DNA from: an uncultured Clostridium sp.
GTDB taxonomy: Bacteria > Bacillota > Clostridia > TANB77 > CAG-508
Length of the DNA: 64,000 nt
NCBI GenBank assembly: GCA_947648215.1
Contig: CANSMW010000011.1
Coordinates: 1 to 64,000 of the forward strand
Reading direction: 5' to 3'
Every line of letters starts with the position of its first letter. Position 1 is the first letter of the stretch. Both the position numbers and the translations under genes were made by a program. Positions 1 to 10,660 of this stretch are shown here, piece after piece. The notes beneath the pieces were generated by a model. That model made no database searches. It was not told where the DNA came from and saw nothing but the letters and a program-made list of their open reading frames with translations.

Positions 1-1661
1 TATATGCACTTACGGCTTTTCTTTGTCCTGCTGTATTGGTGTAGTATATTTTTAAAGTGCTTCTGTCTAACGTAATGGCATTATCTACACTTAGTGTGAC
101 TACTCCATTATTTAGCCCTAATTCTGGATAGTTTGTGTTGTTGGTGTTTCTTACCTCTCCTTTTACTTTTATTTTCCCGTTTTTTAGGTATTGGTTATTG
201 TATGTGTCGATTGCTTCATACCTTAAGCTTGATGTGTAGGTTGGAGCAATTAGGTCATTTACAATGTTAAAGCCATTTATACTTGTTTTATATCCTGTTA
301 CGTTGTTTTGACTTACACTATATTGATATGCCCCTCCTGTTGTTGTATCATAGGTTTGTACATCATTAAATGTATAGTTGGCATTTCCTACTACTTGTTT
401 TGGTGCTGGCACTGCTGTTACTACTCCTGTTGTTGGTGTTCTTGCTAAGGTTACCGTTACATTTTCTGGTCTTGCTCCATAACGGTTATTTTCATCATTC
501 CATGTTACACTTCCATTTATATTATGGGTTATTAGGTTCCATTGGGCATATAAATTGACTACTCCATTATAGGTTGTTGTTAAATTTATAACGCCTTGTT
601 GATTACTATATGCTGCACCTGTTCCATTAGGATTGGTGTTCCAGTTTCTAAAAGCATAACCCGTCCTTGCAAAACCGATTATTATTTAACGCCTGATTAA
701 TACCATATGTATGCGTACTATTACCTGTGCTTCCAAATGTCGCTCCATTACCATTGTATACAACTGTATAGGGGTTTGCATATGTTTCTAATCTTGTTCC
801 ACATCTTTGACAGTTTTTAATGTGATATCCTGGTACACTCGTATAATCATATGCACCAGGTATAATATGGCCAAGTGCTGGAATTACTGCTGTGTCCGTT
901 ATTCCACATCTTGAACATGTTCGTACTTGAGACCCATTTTGTGTACATGTTGCTTGGCTTGTAACAACATAATTTCCAAATGCATGGGAGTCATAATTAT
1001 GTGGTTGTGTACAAGTTCCTGGGTTTGTTCCATAATATCTATGTCCACATATGGTACAATCATAATAATCTGTCGTTCTACCATTACAAGGACCAAACGA
1101 TTGTGCTATTGTTTGCTCACACTTATAACAAGTTGCACCAACGTCATTATATGTATTAAATAAATGTTTCCCTCCTCCTGCTGGACATTCTAGTGGCATT
1201 TTTCCTGGTGCCAATGTATCATCTGATGTTTCCGTTGCCTCTTTTCCACACTCATTACATTTATATTGATATGTTCTATATCTAATAATTCTACCACAAC
1301 CTAAACAAATTGAATCAGAATATACCCATGTTCCATTATTTCCTGTAAATACTTCTCCATATTCATTATATCTAGTCCAAAGTGGTGCATATTCATTGCC
1401 ATCTAAATGCGTCTCAAATCTATGCCCATTATGTCTTGGACCCGCTACTTCAACAGGATCCCAACTACCTGTAATAACGTAATCTGTAGAACCACAGACT
1501 CCTGAACCGGCATATACAACGCTACCACCACAATAACTTGTACATACCGCAGCTTCACTAGTAGATTGTAAACCTAGTAAATTAACATCGTATGGTAAGA
1601 CGGATAATACATTAAAAAGTATTATGATAATTAATATACTGTTTATTATTTTTCTTCCCAT
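1..1661 (-). CDS. Cys-rich secreted surface protein with InlB B-repeat and Cna-B-like domain (partial, CGG +1 shift)
   Basis: The gene starts at 1661 and runs off the left edge of the window, giving at least 553 residues. A signal peptide covers about residues 1-37. Residues about 118-290 hold several CxxC pairs (CLGC, CNEC, CYKC, CTIC, CSRC, CQRC), which suggests small zinc-ribbon-like or disulfide-bonded modules outside the cell. A Listeria-type InlB B-repeat follows. In the normal frame it stops after an in-frame CGG at 675-677 (AAT CGG T). Skipping the C restores the repeat (GFARTGYAFRNWNT, ending YAQW), then a Cna-B-like module (VTWNDENNRYGARPENV). Function is probably adhesion or surface structure; the ligand is unknown. 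It is the last visible gene of a minus-strand surface-protein group. Domain calls are from recognisable motifs only. Confidence 0.75.
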
Positions 1662-1912
1662 AAAGATTCCCTTCTTTATCTTATTGTTATTTTATACTTA
1701 TTATATATATCCTATTTTTCCTTGTAAATGGTGCTTTTTTCCTATTATCTACAAACTTGCTTTTTAATATTACGGAAACTCATATCTTCCGTTTTATTAC
1801 ATTTCTTTTACATTTTGTTATCATTTTTGCAATTTTTCCTGTTTTTTCTTTCTTTTTCTTTTTCAATACTCTTCCTTTCCCTTGTTTCCGTATGTTTATA
1901 CCAATAGAAATA

Positions 1913-1947
1913 GTCCCTTTACGTTCCATCTTGAAACGTAAAGGGAC
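1913..1947. terminator. Perfect 13-bp hairpin after the pilin-like gene
   Basis: The arms at 1913-1925 and 1935-1947 are perfectly complementary (GTCCCTTTACGTT) around a 9-base loop. It sits just past the stop of the minus-strand gene ending at 1961. No strong T-run follows on the minus strand, so it may be a weak terminator or an RNA-stabilising hairpin. The rest of 1662-1912 is T-rich and shows nothing else. Confidence 0.55.
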
Positions 1948-1960
1948 ATCTCGTATTCTT

Positions 1961-4186
1961 TTAATCTCCTGCAGTATATTTCATCGCCCAAAATCCTGTT
2001 AATTCTTTTCCATTAAAGGTAAAAGCTTCTGGTATTTCATATCCAATATCTACATTGGTTGATGTTTTTTCTATAAATCTTACTTCTGTTCTTCCACTAA
2101 CTGGTTGTTTGTGTTGACTATTGGTTATTTTAAATTCGTATCTTGGTATCCATGTATAATAAGTAGTTTTCCCATCTGCTTTTACTACTATATTAGCCCA
2201 TTTACTTTTACTGTAATCATACCAACCACTTGGCATATTACTTGCATCATTTTCTATTTTATCTCCTATTGTTTCATTTCCGTCATCATCATATAACACA
2301 TAATATGTGTTTTCTTTGTTAAATCCTATTAGCTCTGGTTTGTTTGCATCAATTGTACTTATCTGTTTTACAATGGTTCCTACTAGTTCATCAGAAGTAT
2401 CTCTTATTTCTACTAATATTGTATATTTTTGGTTACTGCTTAATTTGTCATATTCAAAGTTTTCTTCTGCTGTTTGTTTTTCTACTTTATATTCTCCATT
2501 TATATAATATTTATATTTTTGCCCTGTTTGTACCATGGTTCCTGTTATGCCTTTTGTCGATATGCTATTATTAGTTGCTACCACTTCTGTATCAAATTTT
2601 GGTGCATATTCATCTCCTGCAGTATATTTCATTGCCCAGAAGCCTGTAAGTTCTTTTCCATTAAAGGTAAAGGCTTCTGGTATTGTATAGCCATTTGCTA
2701 CTTCTTTTGATGTTCCGCTTATAAAACTTACTGTACTTCTCTCATTTTTTTGGTCCAATGTATAACTATATCTTGGTATCCATGTGTAATAGGTCTCTTG
2801 CCCGTCATTTCTTGTTACAATATTGGCCCATCTGCTTTCTCCATAGTCATACCAGTATTCTGGTACGCTCCCACTACTTAATGGGATAGTACTATGTTCT
2901 TTTCCATCATCATCATATGTAACGTAAAAGGTGGTGTCTTGATTAAATCCGCTTGTATCTGGCTTATTCACGATTGCCGGCGCATATGTTTTTGTCATGC
3001 TTCCTACTACTTCTCCTGCTTCGTTTAAACCTGTTATATTAATGGCATTATTTCCTTTTTTTATTCCTGTTAAATTGATTTGTTTGCTTGCTATATTATC
3101 TACTTCTGTTATTTGTTCTACTACATTTCCATTTAACGCCACCGTATATTTTACAATTTTGTTATTGTTTGTTATGGTTGTATTTTGTGTTATGTTTTTT
3201 AGGGTAATTACTCCTTTATTTACACTCATATCATAATTAATGGTGGTTGGTGTTGTAATATCGCTAGCAGTATATTTCATGGCCCAATATCCTGGTATTT
3301 CTTTTCCATTAAAGGTAAATGCTTCTGGTACTTGATACCCCATAGCTTCTAAGCCATTTTCTCCTAGCCATAAGGTTTCTACCCCATTTTCATCTTTATA
3401 GTTGTTATTACAATCGATAAATTTTACGTCTGTTCTTTCTCCTGGTAACAGTTTAAAACAATATCGTGGTATCCATACATAATAGTTTTCGGTTCCTCCG
3501 TCTTCTACGATAATATTTGCCCAATTTCTATTTTTGTAATCATACCAATTTTCACTTGGTTTTTTATCAATCCAATTTCCTGGTGTTAAATTTCCACTTT
3601 CCGTTACGTCTAAATATCTTGTTCGGTCAGATATAAAGCCTTTATCTAATTTTGGTGTACACAAGTATACTCCTTTTACCAATTCATAATCGCCATTTTT
3701 AACTTCAATTCCTTCTGGAGTTTCTATTTTTAGTATTTTTATCCCGATTTCTTTACACCACTTCTCTTGTATCTCATTGTTCTTTATCCTATTATCTGAT
3801 ACATAGTATATTTCACCTTTATATACAACTACATATTCCTTTGCTTGCTCTTTTATCTGATTAATTATTTCTTCTATCAATATTGTTATGTCAGACACTT
3901 CTATATCAGATGTCACTTCTTGTTCAATTGCAGTTTTTAATGGTTCTCCTGAATTTATATGTGTTGTATCTGAATTCATTGTTTCGGTTATTTGCCACGA
4001 TACATATAAATCTACTTCATCTCTATATTGTCCCATCATTGTTTTAAACTTAGCCTCTTGTGTTCTTCCAATGATTCCATTATTATTGATCGCCATATTA
4101 ATTACTATTCCTGCTAAAATGATTAGGATTATTATGATTACAATAAGAGCAATTAAAGTGATTCCCTTTTCTTTGTTCTTTCTCAT
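1961..4186 (-). CDS. Pilin-like surface protein with three WIPRY/tail modules
   Basis: The 741-residue product begins with a type IV prepilin-like leader, a short basic stretch then KGITLIALIVIIIILIILAG, the kind of segment processed by a prepilin peptidase and packed into a pilus or pseudopilus core. The rest is extracellular. Three copies of a module ending near residues 302, 520 and 741 share WYDY, WANI, a YYxWIPRY motif, then IPEAFTFNGKE and G(F/Y)WAMKYTA. Linkers between copies resemble Ig-like repeats. The last copy ends exactly at the module end, so the stop looks genuine. A related leader is found in the interrupted gene at 53249. Function in adhesion or surface display is inferred; substrate unknown. 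Confidence 0.65.
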   Translation of the reverse strand: MRKNKEKGITLIALIVIIIILIILAGIVINMAINNNGIIGRTQEAKFKTMMGQYRDEVDLYVSWQITETMNSDTTHINSGEPLKTAIEQEVTSDIEVSDITILIEEIINQIKEQAKEYVVVYKGEIYYVSDNRIKNNEIQEKWCKEIGIKILKIETPEGIEVKNGDYELVKGVYLCTPKLDKGFISDRTRYLDVTESGNLTPGNWIDKKPSENWYDYKNRNWANIIVEDGGTENYYVWIPRYCFKLLPGERTDVKFIDCNNNYKDENGVETLWLGENGLEAMGYQVPEAFTFNGKEIPGYWAMKYTASDITTPTTINYDMSVNKGVITLKNITQNTTITNNNKIVKYTVALNGNVVEQITEVDNIASKQINLTGIKKGNNAINITGLNEAGEVVGSMTKTYAPAIVNKPDTSGFNQDTTFYVTYDDDGKEHSTIPLSSGSVPEYWYDYGESRWANIVTRNDGQETYYTWIPRYSYTLDQKNERSTVSFISGTSKEVANGYTIPEAFTFNGKELTGFWAMKYTAGDEYAPKFDTEVVATNNSISTKGITGTMVQTGQKYKYYINGEYKVEKQTAEENFEYDKLSSNQKYTILVEIRDTSDELVGTIVKQISTIDANKPELIGFNKENTYYVLYDDDGNETIGDKIENDASNMPSGWYDYSKSKWANIVVKADGKTTYYTWIPRYEFKITNSQHKQPVSGRTEVRFIEKTSTNVDIGYEIPEAFTFNGKELTGFWAMKYTAGD

Positions 4187-4210
4187 TTATTTCTCCTCTT
4201 ATATCATTTT

Positions 4211-4906
4211 TTATAATCCCTCTCCACACACTGCTACTCCTCGGCTATAATAAGGAAGTGGTTTTCCACTATAATTACCTCCTTGTGTAAAATAAAAATA
4301 GCCATAATATCCCCCTCGTACAAGATACTTCGGAGCACCACCATCTGGAAATGAAAGATCTGAACTACCTGCTGAATGCCAACCTTTACACCCTGGATAT
4401 TTACTTGTTGCTGTTCCTAATGCATCTCCAGCTTTTTCTACATTTCTCTCATAAGAATCATAATATCTTCCGTCTATACCTGAAAACACCCTATCTTTTA
4501 GCCCTGCTGCAACATATTCCTCTTGATTTCCAGTATTTCCTTTCATCATTATTCCTGTTTTATTCCCTGTTGTTGAAGTGATAACTTTATCATTACTTGG
4601 GTTTCCATAGCCTGAAGCCGATAAGATTGCTATTGCTCCATATTCTGTGCTTTTCATCATGTGTACATCAATATTATTACTTTCTCCCGAAAAAGTTAAA
4701 TCTGCATTTATGTTTTCTGACAAACCCATTCCATTATTGGTCTTTTCCATATTTCTAAATGCTTTTATCCAGTTTTCTGGCTCTTTATTTATAGTATATT
4801 GTGTACTCGGATTTGATTGTAGGGCTGCTTGTACATTATTGGTTCCTAGTAAAAATAGGATTCCTGTTATTATCATTGTTAATCCTACTCTTTTTAAATT
4901 TTTCAT
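4211..4906 (-). CDS. Secreted protein of unknown function
   Basis: A 231-residue protein with a signal peptide (about residues 1-27, ending VQA). It lies 24 bases upstream of the pilin-like gene on the same strand and probably shares its transcript. The mature part is Gly, Ser and Asn rich, with a phrase STEYGAIAILSASGYG and a C-terminal RGVAVCGEGL. I do not recognise a catalytic motif. The style is that of the C-terminal modules found on clostridial pilin-like proteins, here without a prepilin leader. It may be a partner or a variable surface module; this is inference. Confidence 0.55.
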   Translation of the reverse strand: MKNLKRVGLTMIITGILFLLGTNNVQAALQSNPSTQYTINKEPENWIKAFRNMEKTNNGMGLSENINADLTFSGESNNIDVHMMKSTEYGAIAILSASGYGNPSNDKVITSTTGNKTGIMMKGNTGNQEEYVAAGLKDRVFSGIDGRYYDSYERNVEKAGDALGTATSKYPGCKGWHSAGSSDLSFPDGGAPKYLVRGGYYGYFYFTQGGNYSGKPLPYYSRGVAVCGEGL

Positions 4907-5040
4907 ATGTTTCTCCTCTCTATTTTTTATGATACAACAAGGTTATTAATTATTATGTTTAGTCATGATTTCTTTTGTTTCTTTTTTATTTTATATAATT
5001 TACCTATTATTGTCAATATATTTTTTTATTTTGTATATAT

Positions 5041-5073
5041 AAAAGTCCAACTTTTATTAAGTTGGACTTTTTT
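5041..5073. terminator. Rho-independent terminator
   Basis: Inverted repeat AAAAGTCCAAC / GTTGGACTTTT with T-runs on both sides, so it can act in both directions. On the minus strand it closes the giant surface-protein gene ending at 5102. Confidence 0.85.
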
Positions 5074-5101
5074 GTTCCTATTTTAGGATATTTCTTATAT
5101 T

Positions 5102-8100
5102 TTAGTCTTGCAAATGATTTTTCTTACTCATTACGAATTTCTTGATTAGTATAATTCCTGCTAGTAGGATAACACCTACAATGGTTCCTAGTACATAGTA
5201 AACTTTGTTCTCTCCTGTTGGTGGTGTGATAATAATCTTTCCATCTGGTTCATATGGTACTCTTCTTCCCTGTGCCGTTATATCATCATATCTGCTTGCA
5301 CCTGAGGTATCGTGTTCACGTGGTTGTTCTTCTAGGCTTTGGTTTCCTGGAATTGCTCCATGGTCATAACGACCAACGGTATTATCAATTTCTACAATTT
5401 CACTTAGGTTACTATAACTTAAATCATCTGCTGAACTTTCTGCTGAAAGTGTTTTCTTTAGGGTTAATGTTGCTGTGTTACTTTCTCCTGGTTTTAGACT
5501 CTTGGTAAGAGGATTTGAAGTGGTGGCTTTTAATACTGTGGTTTGTGTGCTTAAATCAACTAGTTTTGTATTATATTTTCCTTCTCCATTATTGATGAAG
5601 CTTGCATGTGATGTTGTTTGAATATCCTCTTTCTTTACTGCTTCCCATAATCCATTATTATCTGCTAAATCGAAGTTTAAGTTATTGGCAACATAATTGA
5701 TTATGGTTTTTGCTTTTGTTTCGGCATTTTGGTCTTGTTCACTATTGTTGGTTACTGTAATATTGTATGTTACTTCTAATTTTGAACCACTTAATAGTTC
5801 ATCGTCTAGGATAACATTAATTAATTCATCTTTATCATATTGCTTTGTTCTTCCTTGCTTGATCCATTGATAATTATTTCCATTATCAACAATTATTTCA
5901 ATTTTGCCGTCGTTATTGTTTAATTCAAGTAAGGTTCTTCCATCACTTGCAATTACTTTTACATGAGCAATGTCTTGGTCAATACTTAATGCAGATCTTG
6001 GTCTTTCTACTACTCCAAAGTCGACTCCTCTAATCTTATATTCGTAATAGTCTTTTGTATCATTTGCTGCTTTTGTAGCATTTTGATTTCCTGTAATTTG
6101 CTTTTTGGTATTTTCAATTTCCACATTAATTTCTGGTGTATAAGCATACATGTAGTTTCTTCTTTCTAATTCATCCACAAGATTTCTATTTTTGTTTTTT
6201 ACATCAACTGCTTCAACCATTGGTTGTGCTTGTGTATATTCATTAAAGTTTCTTGCTTCTGATTCTTCGTCTCTTAAAGTCTTTTGGTTAATATAGGCAT
6301 TAAACACTTCTGCTTTATGGTTGATAATTTCTCTTCCTTGATATTCCCCTTTTGCATATTCTGTTACTTGTAATCTTCTTGCCGAATCATCGGTTGCATC
6401 CGATCTTCCCGCCATGGTTCCATCAGCAAACCAGTAGTAATCTTCTGCTTCATATTTCGTAATCATTTGGTCTGAAACGGTTAATGATTGTTCTTCTGCA
6501 TTTTTCAAATTATTATTTGCTGTATACATATTGTTTAAAGTTGCATCTACTTTATAATTATGTGGTAATGCGATTTGACCATTTGTTGTTTTGAATTCGG
6601 TGGATTGATAATCTTGACCATTGTAAGAAGTATCATTGATAATACCATACGCCAGACCATATCTTTGTTCATAGGTTTTACCATTATCTCTTGCAAAGTT
6701 TTCATTATATTCTGTTTGGTATTCATCGATATATTGCGAGTTTTTGGTTAATGCTGTTTGGTCATCTGCTCCATAAGTAAATCGAATTGTATAATCTCCT
6801 GGAACGAATGCTCCAAATCCATACCAACCATTTTTGTCTGTGTAGGTGGTAGAACGAACGTCTAATTTTCCATTTTTAATTTCAACTAGTTCTACTTTTA
6901 CTCCAGCAATACCTTTATCCTTGTCATCAATGGTACCATTCCCAAATCTTGTTTTTGCTACATCTACCACATGTGCTTCTTTGGCTCCACTACCAGTATT
7001 TGCATCTTCAAATACGGTTCCTTCTATGGTTCTTGAGGTACGAATGTTATAAGCATATGCTGGCGCTTTACTGGTATCATCTTCTAATGAAGTTACCCCC
7101 ATTGTATAGGTTGCTGGGTTAAAGTTACCTGGATTTGAGTCGCGGTCAATTAACCCTAATGTCTTACTCTCTAATTCTTGTTTATTGGCTTGATAGTATG
7201 CCAAGTTTTCTTTGTATTCAGAATTTGTTATATAAGTTTTATAACCGTTAATTTCTGCTAAATTATAGGTATAGAAAGTTTTTCCTTCTGGTAATCCTGC
7301 TCGAATTAAGGTTTCTTCTGGATTATTTAATCCAAAGGTAACATAAATATATTGTTCTTTGTCATCTCCATATAATACTTTTTCGGTTGGTCTTAAGTAA
7401 ATGGTTTTATAGCCTCGCTTTCCTTCTCCTACGGTCCACTGTCCATTTGCACCCATTCTGGTTTGTTCTCCATACATGGAAGTTTCACTATGCTCTACTT
7501 TTGTTCCCGCAATTTCATTACCATCTTTATCTCCCATATAGGCACTTTCAAAATTATAGTTTTCATCAAAGTAATCTACAATTTCCGTTACTGAGCCTAC
7601 TACATCGGATTGATTTCGAATGGCTATTTTATAGGTAACATGAATTTGCAATTTTTCGGTATCCTTTAACTGACTATTAACATCTCGCCAAGCATAATTT
7701 TTGTTGCTTTCTTCACCATACATGGTTACCTTATATTCATCTTTTCCTAAGAAACCATTTTGGTAAGGTTCGTGTACGTTATTTCCATTAATAATCTCTT
7801 CGGTTCTATATTCATGTGAATATTGTCCCTCATCAATGGTTTCTGTTGTTTTAATATTGGTATCTTTATTTTGCATATATTTGTTTCTTAATTCGTTTAG
7901 ATAATAATCTTCCCTTACACCATAGCTAAATCCTTTGTTTTCCCAATCTTTTCTAGCATCATAGGTATATACTTCTGTTTGTCCATTAATATTTAGGGTT
8001 GCTTTCATAACATCTTTATATAGGGCTAAATCGAAGGTTGGTCTTGCTTTAATACCTAAGTTAATATGTAATTGGTCAAAATCTCCTCCTCTTTGATATA

Positions 8101-10645
8101 TTGCATCATAATTTTTTCCTGCTATCACATTATTGAAAGAATCGATTGTAAATATTTGTATTAATGGGTATTGTTCTGTACTAAAGGCTTGTATTCTACA
8201 ATCATATGCAAATACTTCTTCGTCTGTATTTCCATGTGCCCCATGGTTGTTAGCAATTGTTTTAAACGTATCTGCTATTGTTTCTTGTAAGAATACTTGG
8301 TTATATGCTCCACGAGATTGACTCATATAGTTTGATGGGTTAGAACCAATTTCTTTAAATTGGTTATTAAATGCTTGACGATTCGTAGGATGGTTTTGTC
8401 CCTCTTCTGTTGATTTTGAAATATTAACTGCATTTCCTACTAATCGTGGCACATTGGTATATAATACTCCATTGTATACAAATCGAATATAATATTTTTT
8501 CTGTGCATTCAAGTATTTAAAAGTATAATGTCCTTGGCTATCGGTTAACATTGTACTTCCTTGTACAATTTCCCTTTCTACTGTCTCCTCTGTCTTTCCA
8601 CATCCTAAATCATAACGGTCAATTGTGTTTTCATCTTTTTCACAAGTTTTGGTATATTTTACCTCTTGCCCACAAGAAGTAGTATAACCCTCTACCATTT
8701 CTTCCGTCTTCCCACAAACAACTGTACCTTCTGTATAGTCTTGGTCTATTTCTCCTTCTTGTTTTCCACAAATTGTGGCTCCTTCTCCTTGTTCTACATA
8801 ACATGTTGTATGATGTGCTTGGAAAGTTCCTTCTTTTATTTCCTCTACTGAGATGTATCTTCCATCTTCTGCAAGATAATTCTCATCTCGTTCATTCCAT
8901 CTTAATGTTCCTTGTTCATCACGTCTTATCTCTTCATATGTACCATCATCTTTTGGTATATATTCTTGTACAGTATAACGATATTTAATATTCTGATAAC
9001 ACCATGTAAAATGTTGATGTCTATGAAGAGTTTCCTTATCATAGCATTCATCATTGTGCTTATGATATACGATAGAATAACAACCTGTTCCATAGGTCTG
9101 TGAACCTGTATGAGTATGAGTCGAAGCTGTATAACAATCTCCATAAGTATCTTCGTTTCCTAAATGTTTATGATATACTGGTACACTATAACAACCTGTT
9201 CCTAGTGTAGGATCTCCTGTATGTTCGTGTCTTATTTTATAATTTACATCCACTGGATTTCCATTGGCATCACATAAAGTTACTTCTATTCCAGCTAATC
9301 CTTCATTGCTATCAAACTTATTATTTCCTTCATTTACTTTTCCTGTATCTTGGTCTAAAAACACATTTCCAGCAAGTATCATGGTTAAATCCCCTGGTAC
9401 TTTTGGTTGTTCATAAGAAGGATTCTTTTCATCGATACTAACATCATATGTTTTAGGTGATTCCCAATCAAAATATTTCACAACTGATTTACGAACCTTT
9501 CGCGCTGTTCCCGAAAGTGCCATTAAAGTTTGAGTTGCTCCACCTTCTTTATCTGTTACTTTATATCTAATTTTGTCTTTCAAGTTAGCATGGAATCCTT
9601 GTGGATCATGCCAATGTCCTTCATTATCATGATAACCTGGATGATCATAATATCCATGTTTGTCACATTTTTCTGTTCCTGTCTCTTTTTCAAATGTACG
9701 CCAATAAGCTTGACCTTTATACTCTGTCATTTCTGCTTCACACTTTTCCAAATATCCAAACTGTACTTTTAATGTACCTTGTGTAGCTTCTGTTGTATAA
9801 AATTTAACGTAAAACTCTTTTCCATTTATTGATTGACTTCCATTTTCGCCTAAGTCTCCTATATTAATTTGCTGTCCATTTTTTAAGAATATTTGTACTG
9901 GTAGGGTTCCTGCATTTGTATACATCTGCATAGATTCTATCCAACTAAATTTGTTTTGTCCATTATATTCGCCATTTGGATAATCGATTCTAAATGGTCC
10001 TACCATATAATAATCCTCTTCTTGATTTACTCCAATCTCTATATTTCCTGAATTATTTGCAATTCTAGCATCAAACAAATCATTTGCTGTATATCCGCCA
10101 TGTACATCTACGTAAAACGTATCATATGCCTTGGATTCTTCTATAATTTCATGACTTCCAATTCTTTTAGGATTACTTACTCTAGAATTCCATATACCAA
10201 ATGCTGAGTCCCAACTCATTAATTGACCTTTTTCGGTCATTTCTGCTAATACATATGCTGCATCTGGGTACTGCGTAAATGAGAAAGTTTCTCCTTTTGT
10301 ATATTTATAATATTTCTTTAAACCCGTCCAAGGTAGTGTTATTGGTGAACAGTCCACACAACTGTATGTTCCATCTGTAGGTATATATGAACCTGCTGGA
10401 TATTTATTATACTCCTCTAGTGTTAAAAGGTTCAAAATTCCAAATGTTCCTCCTGGTTGAATACAAAACCAAGTGTGACCACTATCTATTATTGTATTTG
10501 GGAGGAAATGATGTCCTTGTACAGTACCAACTGCATTATCTTTGGTAACTAGCACTCCTTCTCCTTCTGCAAATGATATTATTGTTATCATTAGCATAAC
10601 AAGGATAGTCATCAACATACCTGCTATTTTCCTTATATTTTTCAT
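5102..10645 (-). CDS. Giant anchored surface protein with SdrD-like B domains and His/Cys-rich insert
   Basis: The 1847-residue product has a signal peptide (residues 1-27) and a C-terminal membrane anchor (about 1815-1837) followed by a Lys-rich tail. Just before the anchor is PPTGENK, which resembles a non-canonical sortase signal. SdrD-like B (Cna-B fold) modules lie near 423 (GNVFLDQDTG) and 1205 (GTVFEDANTG, then TDKNGWYGFGAFVPGDYTIRF). Residues about 340-365 are His-rich (HGYYDHPGYHDNEGHWHD). Residues about 468-548 repeat HxHTG...GCYS motifs, and about 615-690 carry regularly spaced CGK/CGQ motifs. This resembles large surface adhesins. The neighbouring gene ending at 10661 encodes a similar protein, 15 bases upstream. 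No in-frame CGG was found in this long gene. Confidence 0.75.
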   Translation of the reverse strand: MKNIRKIAGMLMTILVMLMITIISFAEGEGVLVTKDNAVGTVQGHHFLPNTIIDSGHTWFCIQPGGTFGILNLLTLEEYNKYPAGSYIPTDGTYSCVDCSPITLPWTGLKKYYKYTKGETFSFTQYPDAAYVLAEMTEKGQLMSWDSAFGIWNSRVSNPKRIGSHEIIEESKAYDTFYVDVHGGYTANDLFDARIANNSGNIEIGVNQEEDYYMVGPFRIDYPNGEYNGQNKFSWIESMQMYTNAGTLPVQIFLKNGQQINIGDLGENGSQSINGKEFYVKFYTTEATQGTLKVQFGYLEKCEAEMTEYKGQAYWRTFEKETGTEKCDKHGYYDHPGYHDNEGHWHDPQGFHANLKDKIRYKVTDKEGGATQTLMALSGTARKVRKSVVKYFDWESPKTYDVSIDEKNPSYEQPKVPGDLTMILAGNVFLDQDTGKVNEGNNKFDSNEGLAGIEVTLCDANGNPVDVNYKIRHEHTGDPTLGTGCYSVPVYHKHLGNEDTYGDCYTASTHTHTGSQTYGTGCYSIVYHKHNDECYDKETLHRHQHFTWCYQNIKYRYTVQEYIPKDDGTYEEIRRDEQGTLRWNERDENYLAEDGRYISVEEIKEGTFQAHHTTCYVEQGEGATICGKQEGEIDQDYTEGTVVCGKTEEMVEGYTTSCGQEVKYTKTCEKDENTIDRYDLGCGKTEETVEREIVQGSTMLTDSQGHYTFKYLNAQKKYYIRFVYNGVLYTNVPRLVGNAVNISKSTEEGQNHPTNRQAFNNQFKEIGSNPSNYMSQSRGAYNQVFLQETIADTFKTIANNHGAHGNTDEEVFAYDCRIQAFSTEQYPLIQIFTIDSFNNVIAGKNYDAIYQRGGDFDQLHINLGIKARPTFDLALYKDVMKATLNINGQTEVYTYDARKDWENKGFSYGVREDYYLNELRNKYMQNKDTNIKTTETIDEGQYSHEYRTEEIINGNNVHEPYQNGFLGKDEYKVTMYGEESNKNYAWRDVNSQLKDTEKLQIHVTYKIAIRNQSDVVGSVTEIVDYFDENYNFESAYMGDKDGNEIAGTKVEHSETSMYGEQTRMGANGQWTVGEGKRGYKTIYLRPTEKVLYGDDKEQYIYVTFGLNNPEETLIRAGLPEGKTFYTYNLAEINGYKTYITNSEYKENLAYYQANKQELESKTLGLIDRDSNPGNFNPATYTMGVTSLEDDTSKAPAYAYNIRTSRTIEGTVFEDANTGSGAKEAHVVDVAKTRFGNGTIDDKDKGIAGVKVELVEIKNGKLDVRSTTYTDKNGWYGFGAFVPGDYTIRFTYGADDQTALTKNSQYIDEYQTEYNENFARDNGKTYEQRYGLAYGIINDTSYNGQDYQSTEFKTTNGQIALPHNYKVDATLNNMYTANNNLKNAEEQSLTVSDQMITKYEAEDYYWFADGTMAGRSDATDDSARRLQVTEYAKGEYQGREIINHKAEVFNAYINQKTLRDEESEARNFNEYTQAQPMVEAVDVKNKNRNLVDELERRNYMYAYTPEINVEIENTKKQITGNQNATKAANDTKDYYEYKIRGVDFGVVERPRSALSIDQDIAHVKVIASDGRTLLELNNNDGKIEIIVDNGNNYQWIKQGRTKQYDKDELINVILDDELLSGSKLEVTYNITVTNNSEQDQNAETKAKTIINYVANNLNFDLADNNGLWEAVKKEDIQTTSHASFINNGEGKYNTKLVDLSTQTTVLKATTSNPLTKSLKPGESNTATLTLKKTLSAESSADDLSYSNLSEIVEIDNTVGRYDHGAIPGNQSLEEQPREHDTSGASRYDDITAQGRRVPYEPDGKIIITPPTGENKVYYVLGTIVGVILLAGIILIKKFVMSKKNHLQD

Positions 10646-10660
10646 CTTTTGCCCTCCTTC

